A DNA stretch of 64,000 nt from positions 1,364,001-1,428,000 of the forward strand of contig JBCAQO010000002.1 in assembly GCA_039111635.1 (NCBI GenBank). Reading direction: 5' to 3'. Shown one piece after another: positions 1 through 11,306 of the stretch. How positions within the stretch are numbered: position 1 is the first letter of the stretch; each line of letters opens with the position of its first letter. The position numbers were made by a program, and so were the translations under genes. This DNA comes from Heterobasidion occidentale (lineage: Eukaryota; Basidiomycota; Agaricomycetes; Russulales; Bondarzewiaceae). The notes beneath the pieces are model-generated. The model was given only the letters and a program-made list of their open reading frames with translations. It was not told the DNA's origin and ran no database searches.

Positions 1-1643
1 GAGGACGCCAGCGGCAGCGAGATATGGGTTGGGGCGATGGAGGAGGTCGTCAAGGCCGAGACCCAGGCGTTCTTCATGCCCGCGTCGAACAACACATTCA
101 AGTTCGTTCCGGCCCATCGCTGGTACAAGTTCCAGAAGAAGCCGAACCACTATATTCCGAGCCTGGAAGAGGCAGAGTCGCTGGTGAGTGTGGCGCCCTT
201 GCTGCTACAATACAGCCTGAGCTCCCGCGTTGCGCGTAGATGGCGCGGATCAACCAAAATAAAGACCCCATTCGTTGGCTGCTGAAGCACAACGGACAAG
301 GCCCCTCCGCTGCGACTGCCGCGACGATCAAGGGTGAACCGGACGATGGCATGACTGTGGGGCAAAGTCTCGGTCCTGGCGGTCGCCAACTCCGGACGGT
401 CGACAAGGGGTCCGACACGCTCTTTGGAGACGACGACGACGAGGGCGGGGCGCGGAAGAGGAAAGACAACGGGGCGGAGGGCAGCTACGATGAGATGCTG
501 TTTGCCGAGGACTTCCAGGATGACGAGGAAAAGATGAACGTCGAGGAGGAGGAAGACGACCTCACAAAGGAATTAGAGGTGCGTCATTTCTTCTTGATCC
601 GGTGTTCTATAGCTATAGCGTCGTGGTCTTCAGGAACGGCTCCAGCGGGAGTATATAAGTGCCAACAAACAGCGAGAAGGTCACATCGATGAATCGGACG
701 ACGAAGAAGACTTTGAGCTCAGTAAGGCCGGCAAGGCTCTGAATAAACTTGTCAACAAGCACGGAGATAACGACGACGACGACGACGACGGGCTCTTTAA
801 TCCGTACAAAAACGACGTCAGTATGGTATGTTTATCGAGCTTACACTCACTCATCCCCCCCACATACAGGATGAAGAGGAGGAGGAAGAAGAGGAAGAAG
901 CTATTGTCACGAACGAGCCCGCCGTTATGTCTCAACCCCTGCCATCGCGAGCGACCCCTACAGCCTCGCGGCCACCCTCGCAGCCCACTGCAGCACCTGC
1001 ACAACCCTCCGTCCCATCCACATCAAACTCCCGGGCGACGTCCCCCGTGCCTAGCCACGGCGGCCATGTAGTCGTCGCGAAGCGTGCGACGAGCCCCAAG
1101 GCCCCTAAACCCAACCGTCTCGGGAACGGCGGTCGAGCAACGAGCCCCTTGGCGCAGTCGTCTGCGGTGGTCACCAGCGCGCCAGTTCGCGCCACCAGCC
1201 CGGCGGCCTCGTCGTCCCAAGCCCCGAACGGCACGTCTGCAGGCAGCCGCGCCACCAGCCCCGTCACCGCGCCCCTCACCACCCCATCCACGATCACGCC
1301 GGCCGCCCACCCCATCAAACCGAGCAAGAAGCGCAAGGCGACGGACGACTCCGCCGCAGGCCAGCACAAGAACAAAAAGTCCAAGCCGCACCCCCCGCCC
1401 GCCGTCGGCCCGGACGGCAAGTTTCTAGAGCTCGAGGACAGCGCCGTGGTCGACTTTCTGCGCGAGCACCCCTCCATTCCGACGCGAGAGTGCATCCACA
1501 ACTTCCTGCCCTATCTACATACCCCACAGAGGAAAGCGAAATTCACTGCGCTCATCAAACGGATAGCCCAGCTGAAACAGGATAGTACACAGTTAGTTCT
1601 GCGAAGCGCGTATCGTACACCTGGCGCGGGCCCGAGCAAGTGA
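1..1643 (+). CDS. TFG1: Transcription initiation factor TFIIF subunit alpha (RAP74), 5' truncated
   Basis: This is the large subunit of TFIIF, which brings RNA polymerase II to promoters and supports early elongation in the nucleus. The reading frame is open to the window edge, so the N-terminus is missing. Four exons fit: 1-183, 240-578, 634-825 and 870-1643, giving 495 residues in the window. The early part has the conserved segment FVPAHRWYKFQKKPNHYI followed by an IRWLLKHNG motif, both typical of the RAP74 dimerisation domain. A long acidic middle (runs of D and E near nt 430-570 and 775-905) leads into a Ser/Pro/Ala-rich linker with five RATSP repeats. The last ~70 residues resemble the winged-helix C-terminal domain. 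It converges on the STRAP-like gene. Family assignment is firm; the linker is specific to this lineage. Confidence 0.9.
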
Positions 1644-2400
1644 GTCAGTGGGGCGGTGGGGTCCAAATCGATCGATAGGTCGGCCGGAGGGCAGGTTGGC
1701 AGAGTGGTCGAGAGACTAGGGAGGCCATGCCAGGAGTGCTCTTCCACTTGCGGTCTTCTCGCGATAGATGCGTCGCTGCCGGTTTCCCGTTCACGCCGTT
1801 GAGGACCTTGGTTTTTTGTATTTTGAGAAAGATTGTCACGGCACTGTACTTTGTGTCCCGCATGGATCTTGCTATTTAATCATCCAGCCCCCCAAGCGCC
1901 CATATGTCGCTCGCTCTTTTAGAGACAAGTCTCTTTCAAGGGATGTTTCGGTGGTTATACAGACACGGGGTTCGAGCTTCCGATTGCTACGTTCCCTTGT
2001 TCTTGAGAATGATCGTGAGCTTGAAAGGATCTTGACCTAGGCAGGTCTTCTAACGCTATTCTAGAACCTAGCACGAGAGACATGTGAGTTTCCGGATGAT
2101 GGTCAGCTTGAAACCCAATGTCATCAATGTCATTAGCAGTGTGTGAACCATCAATGAAAAGATTGACCTCCAGTAAATTTTCCGCATAACCCCATAAAGG
2201 AAGCAGTGTTCTTACATGTGTATTCGTGCTGAGTATCGCATGTCGACCAGGAATACTAATTCATAGACACTGGAAATTGATACCTCCATATACCAAACTA
2301 GACACAAACCGAATAACAGCAGCAGATAATAAGTGACGACAGCATTCTACTTCAGAACGAACAACAACGAGAGTTGAGTACTGCGGCGGGCAAACAACGT
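1644..2400. other. Intergenic region between two convergent genes, no gene seen
   Basis: This stretch holds the 3' flanks of the TFIIF alpha gene and the STRAP-like gene. Only short frames without splice-consistent extension are present. I see no RNA gene or repeat. Confidence 0.6.
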
Positions 2401-3644
2401 TCAGCCGCCGTTGGTCTGGCCTTGCCAAAGGCCATAAGATTTTCCTGGCGTGGTCTGCCACAAACGAATAGTGCCTGGAAAGAGAGTGAGCTAGAGCATA
2501 CAAACGAAGTAAGCACGCTGACGTACCATCCTCTACAGATACAAAATCACGCAGGCACAGAGCAACGATCAGCAGCTGAAATGATTATTCGAGAGCGACG
2601 AGACTTACCGCTTCCACTGGCATACAGCTCTCCGTCAGGACTGAACTCGACGCAGTGCACAGGGCCATGGTGCCCCTTGAGCACCTCCCGCTCTTCGCCG
2701 TCGATGCCATGCACTCGCACCCACTCGTCCGTCAGACTACCCGTGACGAACCGATCCTGTAGGATCGGGTGGATAGACGCGGACGACGGCGCGTATGGGA
2801 GGGTCAGGCTATGTGTGGCTGCGCCGGTGGGTAGCGACGGCAAGAACGCGACGGTCTTCCCCGAGGTGACGACGAGGCGGTTCGTCTGCGGAGAGAGCTC
2901 CATCGACGTTATAGAGCTCGGGAACGAGAGGCTCGTCGTCAACTTGCGCGTGCGCAGGTCCCACCACCTGATCCGATCGCGAAGGATAATGCCGACGGTT
3001 ACCGACAGCCCCGGGGCTTTGCAGGAGAGGCGCACCACTCACTTAATCTTGCCGTCCTCGCCAGCGGTGACGCCGGTGTGCTCGCCGACCCAGACGACGC
3101 TCTTGACCGTGCCGTCGTGGGACGACACCGAGCCGCTCTCGACGAGAACATCCGGCTCCGCATCTGGCCGACCGAGGTCGAAGATGCGCGCCTTTTTCTC
3201 TTGTCCGCCGGTGAGCAGATGGCCCGACATCGGAGAAATCGCGACGCTGCGGACGATGTGGTTATGCGGAAAAGAGTGCAGCGGGTTGCCCGTGTACGAG
3301 TCCCAGATCTTACTGAGCATATCGAGGCATATTCAGTACGAGATGTCCGCATGAGGCCCCCCCGGGAGCATCGTGTCACGGGAGACTCACGCAGTGAAGT
3401 CAGCACTCCCTGACGCCGCCCGCGACGCATCCGGGCTGAGCTTGGTGGACCACACGGCGCCCTTGTGTCCCACAAACGTGCCAATCCAGTCCCCCGTCCA
3501 TTCTCGCAGCATCGGATTCCCATCCTTGCAGCTGGAAATGAGGAGGTAGGTGCCGTCGTCTTGGAGGGCGGAGAAGGAAAGATGTGTGACGGGACGCGTA
3601 TGGCCTGGCGCCACGAGGGGCACCGATTTTAGAGGCGTCGTCAT
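2401..3644 (-). CDS. STRAP: STRAP/Unrip-like WD40 repeat protein
   Basis: The protein is a seven-bladed WD40 propeller of the STRAP (serine-threonine kinase receptor-associated protein, Unrip) type. In animals that family joins the SMN complex and TGF-beta signalling; in fungi its role is less defined. It starts at ATG 3644 with MTTPLKSVPLVAPGHTRPV, and WD blades follow in four coding blocks. One junction is clear: a donor after nt 3390 joins to a KIWDSYTG exon near 3309. The last exon contains TIRLWQTTPGKSYGLWQG, a close match to the STRAP C-terminal end, and the stop is at 2401-2403. Length is roughly 340 residues, usual for the family. A relation to eIF3i is less likely because of the C-terminal signature. 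Confidence 0.85.
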
Positions 3645-5708
3645 TCTATACGTTAGAATCGAAGGATTAAAGGAGAGGGAGGGTAGCGGGTGAGATGATG
3701 GTTATGTTCGTGTCGACGGTCGTGATGTGTTCCAGTAAGTTATCGGTGGCAGACCATGACAAGCACACCTGCCTTTCTTGGCCCCATCATCTTTGCCGTC
3801 TCTTGCCAGTGCTTCGACCCCGCATCGTCCGGCAACGGCATGCGCCTCTCCAGACATCCTCAGACAATTTATATTCACGTTTGTTTCCTGAACATATAGA
3901 TACATGCGCTCTCAAATGGCGAGGATGCCATGCTTGGTAGGTAGAGATCTCTTACTTCACTACATAATATCAGGCACGGCAGTGCCTGATGGACGTTTAC
4001 ATCCGTTGGCACTCAGTTCTTCTGCGCAGTCAGAATCAAAGAATCCAACACTTCCAAATATTGCAGTGAGCTTCGAGATGAGATGAGGCTGTACAGGTCG
4101 AGATTTTTCCAGCTCACCCAAAGGTACGTGTCTTGATGATTCCGATTTTCATGTGTGCTGCTTCATGGCGGTTCCAGCTCAAAACTCGGACTTGTGAGTT
4201 TTGTTGTTTGTCGACGAGGCTATATGTGTGCTCGTCTGCTCACGAAAGCGCTCATTCCCACACTTGGCGCTCGCCGTATCACTGATCACAATCTTCTGAA
4301 TCCAGTCTTGCGAGAACATGGCGCCATTTGGGCGTTGTCCTGCTGTGCGATCTATTCTCGGAACAGTCAAAATCCATCGAGTTAAATGCTATTTGAGAAT
4401 CCCAATTCGGGCGCATCTTCCACCAACACCTACAAGCTTCTATATACGCCGAAGTCCGAGTTTTCATTGGAACGATCCCCCTTTGCTGGCCTCGGTTTAC
4501 CTTCAGCGACGGTGCGTACCTCATTCCATTCTTCAGACCCCAATCGCACTCATTGAAAACGGGAGGGTGAGGGTATGTACATCTCATCATTATTGAATCA
4601 CGTATCTGTTCACAGTCCATTCAATCACGCCAGCGATTTTGGTGTCCCTGTGCTTTGAGTGCCTGCACCCTCTGGGTTTGGATCTTTTCCTTCGATCGTA
4701 GGAGGTATAGATCATCCAACAGACGTCGTCGACGCTATAAAGGCAGATACTCCAAATACCAGAATTATGATGGTTCTCAATTCTGAAAGCAAGCGAAGCA
4801 CTGCTGCCCTTCGACGAGCGATGTTCTCTACCAAGATGGATGGGTGATTGGGCAGGGGCCTGCAGATACTCGAGGTACATTCTGTCGCTGTCAGAATGAT
4901 TTGTTGAAGATGACCATAGAGGCCCACACATGAAAGTTGTTCCAACTGTTTTAGGTAGCGCAGACCTGTTCCTTGCTGTGGCCAAACAAAGTATCCGATG
5001 TGTCGGCGTGCTGCAGAATAGATCTCGGTCGATTCGCAGGGATCGGGACCGGCCAGCCTGCGTGTACTGAAATCGCGATCGTGCGTTGTTCGGGCGTTGA
5101 GTGGCCGAAACCGACTTTCTGGTCTGTCTGTGGCGACGTTCATGCAGGCAAGATGCTCAATCGTCTTCAGCGGTCGATGCCATTCGATCGTCTTCCGTTC
5201 TGCAGGTTGAAAGCATGAGAGGCTCAGAGGTTATAGAGCCATCCACCTCACCTTCCTGATTGGGACAATCCACCTGATTTGAAACTCCGCGTCGTGCTAA
5301 TTGCACGTCAATTTCTGGGAGGATTGCGTGCTCGAGGATGTCTTCGACATTGCGGTCAAATTTTCGGCATCGATGTCATCCATTTGCGCGTCCTTCTCCA
5401 TCCCCGTTCGCTTCTCCTCTCTTAGACCCTTCTCGTATATCAATCACGGACCAACCCGTCACCGAACCGTCGAGTCTCCAACCCGCGCTTGTTTGCGTGC
5501 TTCATACCCGACACCGCTGCGCGCTACATAAAATTTCCTCAACCGTACATCGGACAGGCACTGGCCCTGAGATCACGAATCAAGGCATCATCACGTATAT
5601 GCCCTAATCCTGTCTAGCCACTCCAGACTTAAAACCAAGATCTTGCCGCTCTTTCCTGCAGCTTTGCTCCGCCCTTTCCCCATCCCGTCTCTCCTCGTAT
5701 CCTGCACA
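3645..5708. other. 2 kb region without a recognisable gene
   Basis: Several frames of 70-140 codons occur on the minus strand between about 4280 and 5140, but none matches a family I know. They do not join through convincing splice sites. The stretch may hold decayed coding sequence. It also contains a small hairpin at 3969-3990. The last few hundred bases are the likely promoter of the sulfate permease. Confidence 0.4.
3969..3990. repeat. Short perfect hairpin
   Basis: ATCAGGCAC at 3969-3977 and its reverse complement at 3982-3990 are separated by the four bases GGCA. It lies in an intergenic region. Function is unknown; it could be a transcription factor site. Confidence 0.4.
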
Positions 5709-8418
5709 ATGGCTACGGCGGTGAAGAGCTTCGGAAAGCGCGTCATCGGCTACCCAGAGGAGCGCGTCTCGGTCATCTCTTCAAAAGACTGGGTCAACAA
5801 CCTCTCCAAAGATCCCAAGCGAGAGGTAGGTCCTTCCTTTCCCCATCTGTTCTTTTCCTGACATACCTCGCCAGACGATCAACTACTTCAAGCGCTTGTT
5901 CCCCATCCTCGGATGGATCACTAGATACAGTATGCGATTTTTTCTACCGTCCCATTTCCTTCGTGCTTATCATTCCTCTAGACCTTGGATGGTTGACGGG
6001 CGACGTCATTGCCGGCCTTACCGTGGGTATGGTACTGGTGCCGCAGAGCATGTCATATGCTCAGGTGTGACCAAGTCTTGTCTATAAGCGGATTCGGCGT
6101 TTGTTCATGCTCGTCTTCGGCATAGATCGCTACACTGGAGCCTCAATACGGTCTATACTCGGCATTCGTCGGAGTCGCCATCTACTGCGTTAGTATTGTA
6201 CCTTTCGCAAATTGTTGTTCGACTGACACTCTCGGCACAGTTGTTCGCTACGTCGAAAGATGTTTCCATTGGCCCCGTCGCTGTCATGTCCTTGACCGTC
6301 TCCCAAATCATCAGGGATGTCAATGCAGCTCACCCTGATGTATGGTCATCTCCGCAGATCGCGACGACAGTTGCTTTCATCTGCGGTTTTATTGTTCTGG
6401 GCCTCGGCCTCCTGCGCTTGGGCTGGATAGTCGAGTTCATTCCTGCGCCCGCCGTGAGCGGTTTCATGACTGGCTCTGCGATCAGCATTGCTGCTGGTCA
6501 AGTGCCGGGCTTGATGGGTATCACCGGATTCGAGTGAGTGTTTCGATGGTCATATCGACCTTTCAACTTGAACTTACCCTTCATCAGTACTCGGGCCGCA
6601 ACATACAAGGTTATCATCAATACCCTGAAGGGACTGCCTGGAACAACCAAGGATGCAGCATTCGGCCTCCCTGCTCTTTTCGGGCTATACGCCATCCGCA
6701 TACTCTGTGACTACTTCTCGAGGCGATACCCCAGAAGAGGTTTGTCAAATAGATTAGCTTTTCGTGGAATGCAAACTGACATCTCTATGTCAGCGCGCGT
6801 ATTCTTCTTCATATCCGTGCTCAGAAACGCCTTCGTGATCGTCGTCCTCACCATCGCGGCGTGGTTATACGTCCGCCATCGCAAAAACGCGAAAGGCAAA
6901 TACCCCATCAAAATCATCCAGACCGTTCCCCGAGGCTTCCAGCATGTCGGCCAGCCCGTGATTGAACGCGCACTCCTCAGTGCTCTCGCAGGAAAGCTCC
7001 CAGTAGCAACTATCATTCTTTTGCTGGAGCATATCGCTATCTCTAAATGTGAGTTTGGGTTCCTGATTCTTCATTTCACCTCACGCTGACCGCTTCAACG
7101 TGTCTAGCATTTGGAAGACTGAATGGATACAAAATCGACCCGAACCAAGAGCTGATCGCTATCGGCGTCACTAATACGATAGGCTCATGTTTCAATGCAT
7201 ACCCTGCTACTGGATCTTTCTCCCGTTCTGCCCTCAAGTCCAAGTCTGGCGTGCGGACCCCTGCCGCGGGTATTATCAGCGCCATTGTTGTGGTCGTCGC
7301 GCTTTACGGTCTTACATCGGCCTTTTACTGGATCCCGAACGCGGCTCTGAGTGCTGTCATTATTCATGCCGTCGCTGACCTCGTCGCGAAGCCCACTCAG
7401 GTATACTCCTTCTGGCGTGTCTCGCCTCTCGAGTTCATCATCTGGGCTGCCGCTGTCCTCATCACGGTCTTCTCCTCTATCGAAAACGGCATCTATACCT
7501 CCATCTGTGCCTCTCTCGCCCTCTTGCTTGTCCGCATCGCTCACCCGCGTGGATACTTTCTTGGGCGGGTCAAAATCCAAGCTGAGCAATCTAAAGAATC
7601 TCGCGACATCTTCGTTCCTCTCAAGACCAACGGAATCATCAACTCCCAAGTGAAAGTCGACCCTCCCCTTCCCGGCGTCATTGTCTATCGCTTCGAGGAG
7701 AGCTTCCTCTACCCGAATTGCTCTATTGCCAACTCGGCCCTGGTGGACTACGTCAAGGAACACACCAAGAGGGGCATAGATATGAGCACCATCAAGCTGC
7801 ACGACCGTCCATGGAACGATCCAGGCCCCGCGCGGGGTGCCGTTGCAGAGCAGGAAGAGAACAACGCCAAACCATTACTCCGCGCCATCGTACTGGATTT
7901 CTCCACTGTGTAAGTCTACCCCTTCGACCATCAGCCCGAGACGCAGAACACTGACCGTCTGTGTGCACAGTTCGCAAGTCGACACTACATCTATTCAGAC
8001 ACTCATTGATACCCGAAACGAAGTGGAGCGGTGGACAGACCGCCCCGTCGAGTTCCACTTTGCGACCATCCTCTCGCCCTGGATCCGCCGCGCACTCGTC
8101 GCAGGCGGATTCGGCACCGGCCTGCCTGCATCCTCCGGACCGCGCGAGATCGCGCCCGTCGTGCCTTACCGTGGCGGCTACGACGAGCCGCACACATCCC
8201 AGCACTCGCCCACCGACGTCGAGACACTGGACGTCAAAAATGCTCCTCAGTCTCCATCAGTTATCGGGTACGGCTCCTCGTCAGAAGAGAGCGAGGGCCT
8301 GGTCGCAGACGACACGCCGTTCTTCCATCTTGACCTCGTTGCTGCAGTGCGCGCGGCGGAGCAAGGCCTCACAGCGCCGTCGCACTCGACGCGCTCGTCA
8401 CAGGAGCTGAAGCCATGA
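5709..8418 (+). CDS. SUL1: SulP-family sulfate permease with C-terminal STAS domain
   Basis: This is a plasma-membrane sulfate/proton symporter of the SulP (SLC26) family, the entry point of sulfate assimilation. Translation starts at ATG 5709 (MATAVKSFGKRVIGYPEER). Short introns split the first part. The SulP signature is visible across a junction: VPQSMSYAQ followed by IATLEPQYGLYSAFVG. About ten hydrophobic segments follow, with GWLTGDVIAGLTVGM and NAYPATGSFSRSALKSKSG as further conserved stretches. From about nt 7620 the soluble STAS domain begins (PGVIVYRFEESFLYPN, later AIVLDFSTV), interrupted by one intron at about 7911-7970. The C-terminal tail is acidic and Ser-rich. Length is near 760 residues, normal for fungal sulfate permeases. 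It converges on the cupredoxin gene. Confidence 0.95.
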
Positions 8419-9024
8419 TCAGACAGGTGTTGCTGTCGTTCTGCTCGTCGGGACAGATCTATGCCGGGATTTCGCTAATCATCTATTCTACGCGGGTGGG
8501 GCTCGTGCGCTGTAGTTGTTGTTGTGCTTTGGACTCGAGACTCGATTTTTGCTGTATTTCGTAAACTGTATTTGGGTATTGTGACGACTAGGATCTTGCA
8601 TGCATAGGGGATTTGGTGACTAATTGCAATGCTACGACGATGATTTTTTCTATTCTTTTGGGATGGAACCTGTGCGAATCATGTCCCGTGCGGTGGATGC
8701 GCGTTCGTTGAGTCGTGAGTTCGAGTCGTGGTGGTCGAAGTGTGCTGAAAGGCGACAAGTGCGTAAGCAGTGAGGACGACCACTACAAGTACGGACTTGA
8801 TGATTCACTTCCATATGTATCCTGGTCTATTCGCTACCGTTGAATAAATTGTAAACTTCAGCCTTAAGGTGTCTGTCCTAGTGCATACTGGTATCGTAGA
8901 AGAGGTCCACCGAAAGCATTGCATCAGGATGCACTACGAGTTTCGTCTCCCAGATCTCGATCAATGAGCAACGGTTTACAACAGATCAAGTTGCGTGTTC
9001 TGGGAGTGCAATCCAAGAGATCTA
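8419..9024. other. Intergenic region, no gene seen
   Basis: These ~600 bases are the 3' flanks of two convergent genes (sulfate permease and cupredoxin). No ORF, RNA gene or repeat was supported. Confidence 0.6.
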
Positions 9025-9985
9025 TCACACAAACATCAGGGCCACAGCTGCCGCGATCAAGGCAGAAACCCCGTTGACCGCCAGGCGGGTATCGTCTGAA
9101 GATGATCCACTGCTCGACCCTGAAGCCGTCGCGGCCGGTGTCGCCGTGGCAATGGCGCCCACACCCCCTGTCACAGGCCCACTGTCCGACTCCTGGAGGC
9201 AAGGTGAGAAGGACCGCTGCTTCTCCGTAGGGAAAAGAGACCCACCTGGACCTCGTTCGCGCCGATTTTGAGAGCCGCAGCTTGGAAGGCGGAGAACGTG
9301 TTACCCGTGGAGGGAGCGTTGATCGAGCTGTCAAAATAGTTAGATTTATCATTGGAGGAGGACTACTCCCGACGTACCCAACCATGCCGAGACCGCAATG
9401 GCTCACTTGTTTGCAGTGGAACCAGATAGCTGGGTGACAGAAGATTCAAAACAGGCATTCCTCATTGTCAGGACATGGACGTACGCTGCGTGTCGTCTGT
9501 GATGTTGATGGTAAATTGAACACCTGTCTGTAATCCGGAGTCGAACCCTCCAGAGCTCCCATTCGCGGCCGCAAGATACGTGCATGGATCATCGAATGAC
9601 GATTGAGTAACCGAATGGGCGAGTGAACCGCTATATTGTGGTTAGACACACTCGAAATGAATGCCAGTCCATAGATGCTCAGACAAACCCAGGGAAGAAG
9701 AAAGTCATGAGCGTCCCGTTGGATGCTGTGATGTTACTAGGATTGAACACGAAATTACCACCAGCGGCCACGTCAACCTGTAAATACTCTTGTCAACACC
9801 GACTCCTGAGAAGAGAGGGGCAGACGTACATTGATCTGACTGGTGGTACTTGGCGGCGCAGATGGCGCGGAAACAGGAGCAGCAACGGTCGGGGTGTTTC
9901 CAGTATTGCCACCAGGTGCCGGGCCGTATATCTGTGCGTTTGCTACGATAGAGAGCAAAAGACTAGTCAAGACAGTGATCAACAT
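9025..9985 (-). CDS. Secreted cupredoxin-like protein with Ser-rich C-terminal GPI-type tail
   Basis: This belongs to the extracellular serine-rich/cupredoxin group common in mushrooms, thought to act at the cell wall or hyphal surface. ATG 9985 opens a signal peptide (MLITVLTSLLLSIVANAQ). Later exons carry VDVAAGGNFVFNPSNITA, TLMTFFFPG, HSVTQSSFDDPCTYLA and IWFHCKQVSHCGLGMVG. These supply the type-1 copper ligand pattern His...Cys..His...Met. An intron with a donor after GMVG leads to INAPSTGNTFSAF; another leads to a Ser/Gly/Thr-rich stretch and a final hydrophobic segment (ALIAAAVALMFV) before the stop at 9025-9027, as in GPI-anchored proteins. At least five exons are needed. Its role in copper binding is inferred from the motif. 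Confidence 0.85.
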
Positions 9986-11306
9986 TGTAAATGCAGGTGC
10001 TCTAGAGTCAACAGGAGTCGCGGCAAAGCCAAGGGAAAGCGGGGGTCTCAAAGGGTGGGATGTGAATCTGGGCTGCCAGGCGTAAGACACTTAAGAGCAG
10101 GCACCCAAAATAGACCATATGCCTTGCTGCGGAAATGTGTGAAGAATAGTAACAACATGTTGCTGGGAAAGCTGTGAAACAACAACACACGGTGCTTGAT
10201 TAGTGGAGACAACAGGTTGCCGACCGGAAGAGGGCTCGTCGAGGACACGGAGGGTGCAGGGAGGCGAACGAGAAGCAAAGCAATGAGCCAAGATCTTGGC
10301 GCCGTCGAAGCGGGAAACCGAGAATGGGCTTTAGGTTCGCACGTCGAGGGTATTTTCTCTCGACAATGGAATTCATCATCATATCAGACGCGGCAATTGT
10401 TTTCCAGAAAGAAAAGCAGTGCTTGTCACGAGCACAGATTGCATTTCTGGAGTTATCCTGGGATCGTGTTCTCAAAGACCTGGAATATGTGACTGACACT
10501 CACTCATTTGGTACGCTTCCAGATGCAAGGCCATCCCTGCAAAATGGTGCCCGAGCCAGCAAAGCAATAATCACTAGACCCGGTGCCTGCGCAAAGGTCA
10601 ACACCGGGAAGCTTTGAGACAGGCACTCCATTTCCGAGGACAAAATCAATGTGGGAAGACCCACTTGTATCCCGCCCGAGGGGATTCTACGAGCCCCAAA
10701 AGATGGATTTCCGCAGTCAAACGCGTTCAAATAGCGTGTGGGAACGCGGGTTCGACTACTGATATGACTGTTATGCAAGACCTTGCACTCCACCTTGCAC
10801 TAGCGAATTGCACCCGGGACATGCAATGGTAAAAGTAACACATACCCTGAGAACATCTCTCCCCATCCAGGCTAGGTGTGAACTTTTGAAGTCAGGCACC
10901 GCTATCCCGAGATCACCGTAGGACGGAATCAGGAATCCGCTGTCCTCAAGTCTGTCTGACACCAAACATGATTGACAGTGAAGGAGAGGAAAGAATGTGG
11001 AGCGACAGTAGTACACGTGGTTGGCATCACATGAAATCCTGACCCATCGATCTGAGTGCATTGTCTTGCAAGTGCATCACTCTGACGGTTGCGAGAAAAT
11101 GTGAAAAACACAGGAGATAAGTTGACGTACCTTGCACTAGACAACAACAAAGGATCAAGCTGGGACTGTGTAGCGCACTTGGTCCGGTTCCAATGATCGA
11201 TGCCGTCACTCAAAGAATAACTGATCATTACAAAAAAAACCCTGCTAAGTAATCCCTGATTCATCAACGCGCGTGCGAAAGCATGGCAAGGACATACAAA
11301 ACTTGA
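9986..11306. other. Unresolved region; possible spliced minus-strand gene at about 10450-11220
   Basis: No known family is recognised. On the minus strand several short open stretches rich in cysteine lie between plausible GT..AG introns. One example is a segment reading LPGVDLCAGTGSSDYCFAG then GWPCIWKRTK (nt ~10505-10650). Another is AVPDFKSSHLAWMGRDVLR near 10845-10905. I could not assemble a continuous frame with an ATG and stop, so I do not call a gene. It could be a small secreted protein, a decayed gene or chance. Confidence 0.3.

Noticed and set aside
4279..5143. Minus-strand frames of 113-143 codons
   Set aside because: No known motif, no convincing splice joins and overlapping frames of similar quality; reported only as part of a gene-free stretch.
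9535..9555. GGGTTCGACTCCGG on the minus strand, resembling a tRNA B box
   Set aside because: It lies inside a coding exon of the cupredoxin gene (SGGFDSG), with no tRNA around it.
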